From UKL13-3 sp044353855 (lineage in GTDB: Bacteria; Bacteroidota; Bacteroidia; UKL13-3), in NCBI GenBank assembly GCA_044353855.1, contig JBILBF010000002.1, positions 434,001 through 498,000 on the forward strand: a DNA stretch of 64,000 bases, written 5' to 3'. A program made the translations under genes and the position numbers. The notes below the pieces were generated by a model. The model saw only the letters and a program-made list of their open reading frames with translations, searched no databases and was not told the origin of the DNA. Below, piece after piece: positions 52,379 to 61,244 of the stretch; position 1 is the stretch's first letter, and each line of letters starts with the position of its first letter.

Positions 52379-53548
52379 TTACGCTCTAACTGCTCGATCC
52401 CATTTAGCTGATTGGGCACCAAAAATAAATCTAAAAAAGCCTAAGTACATACACCAGTTGGTCATAAAAAAGTAATAGGGAATGAACACAATTTTTACAT
52501 GTACTTTTTTGTTTTCAAAATACCATCCCAAAAAAGTAAAAATATAAAATATAATGTGTGCAATCCAGCATAGAGTATAAATTCCATGTAATGTATGGTG
52601 TAGATAATAATTAGCTGGAAGTAGCATAATGAGCGCTAAAGGAGCTACAGTCCATCTAAAAACTTTATGCGAAATAAATGAAAAGGATATAGCCAAATTG
52701 TGAAAAGGATTAAAGGCTTTTCCCAACCTGCTCATAGCTTGCCATGCACCAGCACTAATACGCACTTTTCGTTTAAGTTCTTCTTTAACAGTAGCCGATG
52801 CTGTTTCTTCAGCAAAAGCTCGAGGTTCATATACAACCCTGTAACCTCTCAAAGTAATGCGCATAGATTGAATAAAATCATCCAATATAGTATCTTCTTC
52901 AAGAGGTAAAAATAAGTCACTTCTAAAAGATATGAGTTCACCAGCTCCACCAACTACAGAATGCAACCTAGAATCCAGTTTTTTTAAATGTGACTCATAT
53001 TTCCAATAAAACCCTTCGCCTGCGGCAGGCGCAGAATCTTGAACTTTACTAACGATTCGCTTCTCACCTGCAACAGCTCCAACTTTTTCATCTTGGTAGT
53101 GTTTAACAATTTCTCTGATGGATTCTTTATTTAATCGCGTATTTGCATCACTAAAAATGACATATGGCGTTTTTACATATTGCATGGCTCTATTTTCTGC
53201 AACTGATTTGCCTGATCGTATATTCTCATGCAATACCTTAATTCCATTAACCTTACTGAGGTAATCATTAGATCCATCATCAGATCCATCAGTAATAAAA
53301 ATTATATGTAATTTATGTTTGGGGTAATCTAACTCGAAACAATTTTTAACTTTAAGATCTAAAAAAGCCGCTTCATTGTAACAAGGTACTACCAAAGAAA
53401 CTTCTGGCTCAAAATGCAAATTATATTTTTTTATGGGAGCAAATATCCCTTTCAATTTAACTAAAATCCATACCACCATGGCATATCCCACAAAGGTATA
53501 GAAGATAATAAATAGGCATACCCAGAAGAGGACTTCAACAACATTCAT
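52379..53548 (-). CDS. Family 2 glycosyltransferase, membrane-bound
   Basis: A 389-residue protein: a membrane helix at the N-terminus (about 5-30), a GT-A glycosyltransferase domain (about 45-265), and three or four C-terminal helices (about 285-380). Catalytic motifs are VSLVVPCYNEAAFL, FITDGSDDGSNDYL, FSDANTRL and the acceptor-binding EDTILDDF, with a QxxRW-like KRKVRISAGAWQ. This is the processive-type GT2 group that includes cellulose- and hyaluronan-like synthases. The product is probably an exported polysaccharide, but is not identifiable. Confidence 0.86.
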   Translation of the reverse strand: MNVVEVLFWVCLFIIFYTFVGYAMVVWILVKLKGIFAPIKKYNLHFEPEVSLVVPCYNEAAFLDLKVKNCFELDYPKHKLHIIFITDGSDDGSNDYLSKVNGIKVLHENIRSGKSVAENRAMQYVKTPYVIFSDANTRLNKESIREIVKHYQDEKVGAVAGEKRIVSKVQDSAPAAGEGFYWKYESHLKKLDSRLHSVVGGAGELISFRSDLFLPLEEDTILDDFIQSMRITLRGYRVVYEPRAFAEETASATVKEELKRKVRISAGAWQAMSRLGKAFNPFHNLAISFSFISHKVFRWTVAPLALIMLLPANYYLHHTLHGIYTLCWIAHIIFYIFTFLGWYFENKKVHVKIVFIPYYFFMTNWCMYLGFFRFIFGAQSAKWDRAVRA

Positions 53549-53977
53549 CTATTTTCAAACCTATATGAAAAACTGAAACAAGCAAAACATCTTATCAATT
53601 AGCTATAAATAATTTAGTATAATAGGCCTTAAATAACATACAACAACTTGCATTTACATAATATACAAGTAGTTAACAATTACTTCTAACAACATAAAAT
53701 AGTTATGGCTAACATCCTTAAATGATTAGCCATTATTGAATTACTCATTATTGCTTTTTTACTTTTGGTGAAGGTACAAGCAATAATAAATATGATTACA
53801 ATTCCACCTACTCCAATTACGATATCTAGCATACCTAATTAATTTAGTGAAAATAGAAGTTCGTACTATTTTGATATTAAAATAAGCTTTCATTTATTTA
53901 AAATAGCAACTCTTTGATTACTAATATTCTAATAAATAGAGTCGTTAACTTCATTCACACTCATTAATATTGCATCT
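53549..53977. other. Divergent gap with possible small gene and regulatory DNA
   Basis: This 429-bp region lies between the minus-strand glycosyltransferase and the plus-strand thioesterase and is very AT-rich. It holds a possible 48-codon minus-strand ORF, described separately, and the promoter regions of both flanking genes. No hairpin or tRNA is evident. Confidence 0.5.
53686..53832 (-). CDS. Possible small one-helix membrane protein
   Basis: A 48-codon ORF starting ATG at 53832. The product begins with a hydrophobic helix (MLDIVIGVGGIVIIFIIAC, residues 1-19), then a basic KSKK stretch and a moderately hydrophobic C-terminus with CC at the end. The glycine-containing helix and flanking lysines fit a single-pass protein. 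There is no homology that I recognise and the ORF could be fortuitous. Confidence 0.3.
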   Translation of the reverse strand: MLDIVIGVGGIVIIFIIACTFTKSKKAIMSNSIMANHLRMLAITILCC

Positions 53978-54409
53978 ATGTCTAAAATAAAACTTGAATT
54001 ACCTCACTTATTCCCTTTTAAAACTCAACTTGTTGTTAGAATAGGAGATATTAATTATGGGAATCACATGAGTAATGATTGCTACTTAAAATATATGCAA
54101 GAATCCCGTTTACAATACTTTGCTCAGTTTGGGTATAGCGAACTAAACTTAGCAGGAGCAAGTGTAATAATGGGAGATGTTGTTGTGGTATTTAAGCAAG
54201 AATGTTTTTATGGTGAAGAGCTTATAATTGAAGTTACAGCCACTGAATTTGGCAATAGCAGCTTTAATCTGTATTATCGATTTACGAAAAAAGTAGATTC
54301 TTCTTTGGTATGTGAAGCTAAAACCGGAATGGTTTGTTTTAATTATCAATCTCGAAAAATAATGAAAGTGCCAAATGAGTTTAAACTACTAGTTGATAGC
54401 CATTGGTAA
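53978..54409 (+). CDS. Acyl-CoA thioesterase, hotdog fold
   Basis: A 143-residue hotdog protein of the YbgC/FadM-like family. The motif VVRIGDINYGNHMSNDCYLKYMQESRLQYF carries the conserved Asp and His that define the active site region. It hydrolyses acyl-CoA thioesters. It overlaps the end of the convergent histidine kinase pseudogene by about 20 bp. A second, distinct hotdog thioesterase lies at 6606-7028. Confidence 0.87.
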   Translation: MSKIKLELPHLFPFKTQLVVRIGDINYGNHMSNDCYLKYMQESRLQYFAQFGYSELNLAGASVIMGDVVVVFKQECFYGEELIIEVTATEFGNSSFNLYYRFTKKVDSSLVCEAKTGMVCFNYQSRKIMKVPNEFKLLVDSHW

Positions 54410-56344
54410 TACAATACAAATTTTAGACCCAACACCTAAGGTGCTTTCAATCCATATTTTTCCTCCATTTTTTCAGCGTATTCTTTGCATAACATCAAAA
54501 CCAATCCTGTTCCTTTTTCATTAAGAGTTCCATATGACGTAAAATGTGATTTAGGATTAAATAGCTGTTTTAGTTTATCTGCATGAATACCGACTCCATT
54601 ATCAGAAATACAAAGTTGAATAAAAGTAGGAGTATGATTTGAACAACTCACTACGATGGATCCACCAATATTGGTAAATTTTAAAGAATTGTTAATTAAA
54701 TTTCTAAGTATCAAGTTAAAATGACCTTGGTCAACCCAAACATCAAAGGATCCATTCAACTTATTGATCATGATAATTTCTTTTTGTATGGCTACAAGAT
54801 TATATAATGCGAAAACACCTTCAATCTCTTTATTAATATTAACCACCGTTGGATTGAAATTTATTCCATTAATTTGATTTTGAGACCAAACAAACAAATT
54901 TTCAATTGTTAAATTGAGATTATCAACACTTCTTTTAATTCCTTTAAAATAGGATCGAAGTTCTAGTACTGTTTTATCATCCGATTGTTCTGCAAGACTT
55001 AATACACTACTCAGCGTTGCGATAGGGGCTCGTAAATCATGACCTATAATCGAAAATATTTTATCTTATATCGTATTATAGTTTTCCAATTCATGGGTCC
55101 GTTTATCTATTATTCTTTCTTGATTTCTATTTACAAGTAGAAGTTTAGTTGAGAGGTCTTCAACTTCTTCAAACGCATTTGTAAACTTTCGAGTAAATAC
55201 AATTGCCTGAACAAAAACATACACCAAAATACCTAAAGGTAATAAGTATAGTGTATGAATGATTCCTTTTGAATATAAAATATCATTTATACTAAAGATA
55301 AATACATAACCAAAACCTGCTAAACGTGATAAGGGATGTATAATAATGATGATAGACCTTGTAAGAATAAAAAGTAAAAAAAGCAATTGAATAAAAGCAA
55401 ACAAACGAAAAGAAGGAATGATATAAGATGCCCAGTAAGTGTTAAAAACAAACGTTAAAATACACAACATTATACTTATACCTGTAAATAAAAATAATAC
55501 TCTTCGGAATATAGTTTCATCGAGTAATTGAAACAAATACCATGCGCCAAAAGTGGGAATAAGAATAATGGATATTAACTCAATTTTAAACAACCACTCC
55601 CATTCTAACGGAATGAATAATTGACGAATTAAAATTTGGCCTGTTGTTACAATTCTTAATGCAGAAACTAAACACAGTAAGGCAAAACAAAGGGTCACTT
55701 TATTTGATTTTCTGATAATATAAAATACTATAAGGAAAAAAAATGATAAATAAAGCTCCGGTAATAAATGTTTCAATCAATAGATGACGGTTGAATCGAA
55801 GTTATATAACATCCTCTTTACCGATAGCTAAATTATAATGAAAACCTCCTTCGCGATAATTAAAATTGGATATTTCAAATATTAACTCAATGGTGTCGGA
55901 TGTAACATTAAACGGCACAACACATGGAAAGTAGTCAGGAACAGATGTCTCATTTATGGTATCAAAATGGCCAACCGAGTTATAGAATACCCCATTAATG
56001 TATACATTAAAATTATTACAAACATTAGGTATAAATAATGCTAAATTGTTGTTATTATTAGATTTAGGAATAACAATATGTAGCATAAATAAACCATAAC
56101 CTCTATCGGGATGGGATAACTTTGTCCAATCGCTAAGAACTATTAATTTTTCAGCTGCTGCAAATGTATTATTGGATTGATAATCAGCATAATTTGTATT
56201 CGAATAAAAATCCCATACACAATCTAAATTTCATCCATTTTCTATTTCTTCAATAGTTAACTTCAACTCACTTTTTTCGTTAAGATGAAACGAAAACGCA
56301 TTTAAAGCAGTAAGGAGGAAGAACAATTCAAACAGCTTATACAT
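54389..56344 (-). pseudogene. 7TMR-DISM sensor histidine kinase, degraded by five lesions
   Basis: Collinear fragments of one gene lie on the minus strand: a signal peptide from ATG 56344, an extracellular 7TMR-DISM beta-sandwich (LDCVWDFY, IPNVCNNFNVYINGVF), seven helices (about 55740-55180), a coiled-coil, a HisKA dimerisation box (FSIIGHDLRAPIATL) and a HATPase domain (LRNLINNSLKFT, DNGVGI, KGTGL). Lesions are TGA at 56231-56233, TAA at 55802-55804, a frameshift in the A8 run at 55736-55743, TAA at 55066-55068 (within NTI-DKIFSIIG) and a frameshift in the T6 run near 54468-54473. Restoring the last one gives GGKIWIESTLGVGSK. The frame then ends at 54389-54391. Confidence 0.85.
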
Positions 56345-56503
56345 ACTATTTACATTAGGGTTACTGCAATTTTTATTCAATTTTATGAATAAATCATATA
56401 CCTCTTTAATTATGAATAAAAGGAGTTTTACCCTATACGTGTATAACTATGTTTTAGCAAAACTGAATGAATGGTTATATTCAACCTGCATTATTAATAA
56501 ATT

Positions 56504-58717
56504 ATGAACAAACCTTTCAACGAAAAAAAACTTAGACAACAAGTTGAGCATTTATTTGCAACAAATAGAATCAAAGCATACAACTACAAACAACTTTCAG
56601 CAGCCATTGAATTAACTAGTGGAGAAGCAAAAGATAGCCTAATTAAACTTCTAAAAAAATTAGAAAAGGAAGGGATTATAGAAGAAATAGCACCAGGTAA
56701 ATACACTGCATTATTTGTTGCTTCTTTTATAGAGGGCAGGTTGCAAATGACCCAAAGAGGGGCTGGATTTGTATTACCAACAAATGGTACAGCAGATATA
56801 TACATTGGTAACGAACATCTGAATACAGCTTTAAATGGTGATATCGTAAAGGTTAATGTATTTAACCGTGGAAAAGGTGCCGATAGAATAGCGGGTGAAA
56901 TTGTAGAAATTACCAAACGGAATAAAATGGAATTTGTAGGTGTTGTGCAACTGTCAAGCACGTATGCCTTTTTACTTACAGATGACGGTAAAATGTATGC
57001 CGATATTTATATACCACTTTCAAAATTAAACAATGCCAAAAATGGAGATAAGGCAATTGCCAAAATCACTTCATGGAATGTACAAGACAAAAACCCATTT
57101 GGTGAAATAACGGAGGTTTTAGGGCGGCCAGGAGAACATGAAACAGAAATGCATGCTATCATAGCCGAGTTTGGTTTTTCTATAAAATTCCCAGATGAAG
57201 TTGAAGCAGAAGCAAATGCGATATCAACTATTATTACAAAAGAAGAAATAGCCAAACGTAAAGACTTTAGAAAGGTATTAACATTTACCATTGACCCTGA
57301 AGATGCAAAGGATTTTGATGATGCTATCTCCTTTCAAATAATCAAAGAAGGCATTTATGAAGTTGGTGTGCATATAGCGGATGTTTCTCATTATGTAATT
57401 CCAGGAACGAAACTAGATGCTGAAGCTTTAAATAGAGCAACCTCTGTTTATTTAGTAGATAGAACAATTCCCATGTTACCCGAAAAACTGTCAAATGGTT
57501 TGTGTTCACTGAGACCTAATGAAGAAAAATTGACTTTTTCGGCAGTTTTTACTATGAATGAAAATGGCGATGTATTAAGTCAATGGCTAGGAAAAACTGT
57601 AATTTATAGTGACAGGAGATTTGCGTATGAAGATGCACAAGAAAGGATTGAAACAGGTACTGGAGATTTAGCAACAGAAATTAATATACTGAATAGTATT
57701 GCTAAAAAACTAAAGGAACGTAGGTTTAAAAACGGAGCTGTTAATTTTGAAACAGAAGAAGTTAAATTTAAATTAGACGAAAACTTTAAACCTGTTGGTA
57801 TATTTAAAAAGGTACGTAAGGATGCACATAAACTGATTGAGGAATTTATGCTATTGGCCAATAGAACTGTTGCCGAGGATGTTTTTAAAATGGGAAAGGC
57901 TGATAGCAAAAAAACGTTTGTGTACCGCGTGCATGAACATCCTAGTGATGAAAAACTAAAAACGTTTTCCAATTTTGCCAATCGTTTTGGATATAGAATT
58001 TTAACCACATCGGCTAAAGCCATAGCACAATCTTTTAATGATTTATTGGCTGAAGTAGAAGGAAAACCTGAGCAAAATATAATCCAACAAATGGCCGTGC
58101 GTAGCATGATGAAAGCATACTACAGTACCAAAAAAACAAGTCATTATGGTTTGGCCTTTGATTATTATTCACACTTTACTTCGCCTATTCGTAGGTATCC
58201 TGATTTAATGGCACACCGTTTATTGTTTTCTTATTTACACAAAGGCAAATCAGCAGATGAAAATCAGTATGAAGCCATGTGTAAACAATCATCAGTTATG
58301 GAAGTTCAAGCAGCTGACGCTGAAAGAGCAAGTGTTCGGTATAAACAAGTAGAGTATTTAAAAGATTTTATTGGGCATGAATTTATGGGCATTATATCTG
58401 GAGTAACTGAATGGGGCATGTATGTAGAAATTACCGAATATAAATGCGAAGGCATGGTTAAACTTTCAAATTTAGCTGATGACTTTTATGAATTTGATGA
58501 ACACAACCAATGGATTATAGGTAGACGAACACATAAAAAATACCAACTTGGTGATCAAATTCATGTAACAGTAAAAGGTGCAGATACCGTTAAAAGACAA
58601 GTAGAATTAGACATTGTGGGAAATAAAGAAATTAAACATATTCAAAAATCTATGCTACGCAAAGACAAAAGTGCAAAACGTGAGAATCGTGTAGGACATA
58701 AAAAAAGAAAAAGATAA
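56504..58717 (+). CDS. rnr: Ribonuclease R
   Basis: A 737-residue 3'-5' exoribonuclease: N-terminal winged helix (about 1-70), cold-shock domains (about 75-225), the RNB catalytic domain with IDPEDAKDFDDAISF and ADVSHYV, a C-terminal S1 domain with GVTEWGMYVEITEYKCEGMV, and a basic tail. It degrades structured RNA and acts in rRNA and tmRNA maturation. The start ATG 56504 is preceded by an AT-rich 159-bp leader. Confidence 0.95.
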   Translation: MNKPFNEKKLRQQVEHLFATNRIKAYNYKQLSAAIELTSGEAKDSLIKLLKKLEKEGIIEEIAPGKYTALFVASFIEGRLQMTQRGAGFVLPTNGTADIYIGNEHLNTALNGDIVKVNVFNRGKGADRIAGEIVEITKRNKMEFVGVVQLSSTYAFLLTDDGKMYADIYIPLSKLNNAKNGDKAIAKITSWNVQDKNPFGEITEVLGRPGEHETEMHAIIAEFGFSIKFPDEVEAEANAISTIITKEEIAKRKDFRKVLTFTIDPEDAKDFDDAISFQIIKEGIYEVGVHIADVSHYVIPGTKLDAEALNRATSVYLVDRTIPMLPEKLSNGLCSLRPNEEKLTFSAVFTMNENGDVLSQWLGKTVIYSDRRFAYEDAQERIETGTGDLATEINILNSIAKKLKERRFKNGAVNFETEEVKFKLDENFKPVGIFKKVRKDAHKLIEEFMLLANRTVAEDVFKMGKADSKKTFVYRVHEHPSDEKLKTFSNFANRFGYRILTTSAKAIAQSFNDLLAEVEGKPEQNIIQQMAVRSMMKAYYSTKKTSHYGLAFDYYSHFTSPIRRYPDLMAHRLLFSYLHKGKSADENQYEAMCKQSSVMEVQAADAERASVRYKQVEYLKDFIGHEFMGIISGVTEWGMYVEITEYKCEGMVKLSNLADDFYEFDEHNQWIIGRRTHKKYQLGDQIHVTVKGADTVKRQVELDIVGNKEIKHIQKSMLRKDKSAKRENRVGHKKRKR

Positions 58718-58810
58718 GCGTTATCATAATCTAACCTATTCACAAAATACTGGATCAATATGAACTGTCATTAAAGGTAAGATTTACAGCCAATGTTTGA
58801 TACTTAAACT

Positions 58811-59779
58811 ATGCCACTGATACAATCAAGTACATTTAAAGGAAATAAATTGTTAAGTGGTAAACATATTGACACTATTGTTCCAGCTATATTTCGACAG
58901 TTAACGATACAATATACTCGTGAAAAAATAACATTAGCAGACGGAGACTTTTTATCCTTAGATTGGATTCAACATCAATCTAAAAAAGTTTTAATATTAT
59001 TTCATGGATTAGAAGGAAGCTCTGCATCTCAATATATTCAAGGATTTGCCAAGTATTTTTCGGCAAAAGATTGGGATATTTGTGCAGTAAATTATAGAAG
59101 TTGCGGAGGTGAAACGAATAAACTTCTCAGAAGTTATCATAGCGGAGCCACTGAGGATATTGATGCAGTAATGAAACATATACAAACTCAATATACCTAT
59201 AACGAATTGGTAGCAATAGGATTTAGTTTAGGTGGCAATATGTTATTAAAATATTTGGGTGAACAAACCTTCAGTATACCTAATAACTTAATGTGTGCAT
59301 GTGCGTTTTCAGTACCCATTGACTTAGCTGCCTCTTCAGCAGAAATTTCAAAATTCAAAAACAGAATTTACCTGAATCGTTTTTTGAGAAGTTTAACTCA
59401 AAAAATGAGAACAAAGGCATTACTTTTCCCTAATGACCTTGATATTTCAAAACTTCATGAAATCAAAACATTTGAAGCTTTTGATACTAGATATACAGGA
59501 CCCATTCATGGATTTAAAGATGCAAAAGATTATTACGCCCAAAATAATGCTTTGCAATTTTTACACTCAATTACAATTCCAACATTATTAATTAACGCTC
59601 AAAATGACCCCTTTTTAACACCTAGTTGTTTTCCAATTGAATTAGCCTATACCCACTCACAATTTTATGTTGAATATCCACTTTTGGGAGGACATGTAGG
59701 CTTTGCAGACCGTTTACCCAATGGAACCTATTGGAGTGAAAACCGAGCCGAGTCATTTATTTCAGAATATTGTAGTTAG
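58811..59779 (+). CDS. Alpha/beta hydrolase of the YheT family
   Basis: A 322-residue hydrolase. Visible motifs are ILFHGLEGSSASQYIQ (oxyanion-hole HG motif), GFSLGGNMLLKYLGE (nucleophile Ser), the acidic NAQNDPFL and the catalytic His in GGHVGFAD. These are typical of the YheT/ABHD-type esterase family. The substrate is not known. Confidence 0.88.
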   Translation: MPLIQSSTFKGNKLLSGKHIDTIVPAIFRQLTIQYTREKITLADGDFLSLDWIQHQSKKVLILFHGLEGSSASQYIQGFAKYFSAKDWDICAVNYRSCGGETNKLLRSYHSGATEDIDAVMKHIQTQYTYNELVAIGFSLGGNMLLKYLGEQTFSIPNNLMCACAFSVPIDLAASSAEISKFKNRIYLNRFLRSLTQKMRTKALLFPNDLDISKLHEIKTFEAFDTRYTGPIHGFKDAKDYYAQNNALQFLHSITIPTLLINAQNDPFLTPSCFPIELAYTHSQFYVEYPLLGGHVGFADRLPNGTYWSENRAESFISEYCS

Positions 59780-59796
59780 CATAAATCCATTGTATA

Positions 59797-59830
59797 AAAT
59801 AGCCTTATTATTATATTAGTGGGCTTTTTT
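59797..59830 (+). terminator. Possible terminator after the YheT-like gene
   Basis: A weak hairpin, AGCC with GGCT flanked by A and T runs, about 20 bp after the stop, followed by TTTTTT. Confidence 0.4.
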
Positions 59831-59875
59831 AGCATAAAATTTTGCACCAAAAAAACTTAAAAAAATATTAACACC

Positions 59876-60268
59876 ATGAGATTAGCACTGTTTACCATTA
59901 TATTACTTACTTGTAATTTATTATTTGCACAAAAAAACAAAGAGTCGTTAAAGGGTTATGATAAAATTGGACCATACAATAAAAAAGGTTGGGCTAAAGT
60001 TGAAAAATCTGGTAAAGTAGGTTTTATTGATCGCTCAGGAGTAGAAATTATTGAATGTATATATGATGAAATCTATCCATTTGAAAAAGGCAAAGCAAAA
60101 ATTGTAAAGGACGGAAAATTTGGATTGGTACACGAAAATGGTGAAGTATATATTGTACCCAAATATGACTATATCGGTCCTTTTGTAAATGGATTAGCCA
60201 TTATAGGACTTGGAAACAAAAGAGGCTTATTGAACGAAGCTGGAGAAGAAATTGTAGAAGTAGATTAA
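59876..60268 (+). CDS. WG-repeat exported protein
   Basis: A 130-residue exported protein: signal peptide (about 1-18) and three or four WG-like repeats, each with a pattern such as GWAKVEKSGKVGFIDRSGVEII, FGLVHENGEVYIVPKYDYIGPF and RGLLNEAGEEIV. WG-repeat proteins are common in Bacteroidota; they bind unknown partners. It is short for the family, so only a partial repeat unit is present. Confidence 0.75.
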   Translation: MRLALFTIILLTCNLLFAQKNKESLKGYDKIGPYNKKGWAKVEKSGKVGFIDRSGVEIIECIYDEIYPFEKGKAKIVKDGKFGLVHENGEVYIVPKYDYIGPFVNGLAIIGLGNKRGLLNEAGEEIVEVD

Positions 60269-60593
60269 TAAACTTTCTACCAAACACAAATAGATATTAC
60301 ATTTTGATGGCTATTGATACTATTTAGTTTTGAATTATCTAAACCAGTATTTTTTTTTAAAGATCAAGGGAAATTTGATAATCCTATTTAATTTTATTGC
60401 AACTATTTTATACGCTTAGATACAACAACCATAAACAGGAAATTATTTTAAAATAAAAAACGGCTGCTTCTAAAAGTGGTCGTTTTTGTTTTTCAACAAA
60501 ACGACTATATAGAAGCATCAACACACCCCTGCTTATGGCCGTTTTTAAATGCTAATTTAAAAAAGCTACTCAGCAGTAATTAATATTTGACCA
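60269..60593. other. 325-bp gap with a hairpin
   Basis: AT-rich spacer between the WG-repeat and RibD-C genes. At about 60457-60490 an imperfect inverted repeat (AAAACGGC... with ...GTCGTTTTT) may act as a terminator. No other features are evident. Confidence 0.5.
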
Positions 60594-61163
60594 ATGAGAA
60601 AACTAAAATTACAAGTACAATTGACTATTGACGGATATATTTCAGGCATAAATGGAGAAATGGACTGGATGTGTTTCCCATGGACTGAAGATATTACGAA
60701 TTATGTCAGAGATATTACAGAGCCAGTTGATACTATACTTTTAGGTAGAAAACTTGCTGAAGGTTTTATTCCACATTGGGAAAATATTGTAAAAAATACA
60801 GACGATCCTGAATTTGAAGGCGGTTTAAAGTATACAACAACACCCAAAATTGTATTTAGCAAAACAATTAAAAAATCAATATGGAACAATACTGAAGTTG
60901 TAAACGGTGATTTTATAGATGAAATTATGAACCTCAAAAATCAAAAAGGTAAGGATATAATCGTTTATGGGGGAGGGACATTTGTAACCTCACTTATTAA
61001 AGCTGAACTTATTGACGAATTTCATTTTTTTATCAACCCAACAGCCATTGGAAAAGGAATGACCATATTTAAAGACCTCAACAAAATACAACAATTGACA
61101 TTAAAAAAAGTCACTCAATTTGACTGTGGAATTGCATTGCTGTATTATGAATTAGTTAAATGA
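60594..61163 (+). CDS. Dihydrofolate reductase-like (RibD C-terminal) protein
   Basis: A 189-residue protein of the RibD C-terminal/DHFR-like family. Motifs are QLTIDGYISGINGEMDWM at the N-terminus, TILLGRKLAEGFIPHWENI, IIVYGGGTFVTSLIKAELIDEFHFFINPTAIGKG. The family has been linked to deaminase or reductase activities; the substrate is not known here. It is distinct from the true DHFR at 21758-22249. Confidence 0.82.
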   Translation: MRKLKLQVQLTIDGYISGINGEMDWMCFPWTEDITNYVRDITEPVDTILLGRKLAEGFIPHWENIVKNTDDPEFEGGLKYTTTPKIVFSKTIKKSIWNNTEVVNGDFIDEIMNLKNQKGKDIIVYGGGTFVTSLIKAELIDEFHFFINPTAIGKGMTIFKDLNKIQQLTLKKVTQFDCGIALLYYELVK

Positions 61164-61244
61164 TACCATACTAGAGAAAACCCACATTCATTAACCGTGT
61201 AGAACAAAATGTTATTTTTTCACCTTTAGTACAAGCTAACTTAG

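Noticed and set aside
54436..56086. Three separate genes for a kinase, a membrane protein and a small secreted protein
   Set aside because: The pieces are collinear parts of one 7TMR-DISM histidine kinase that is broken by stops and frameshifts.
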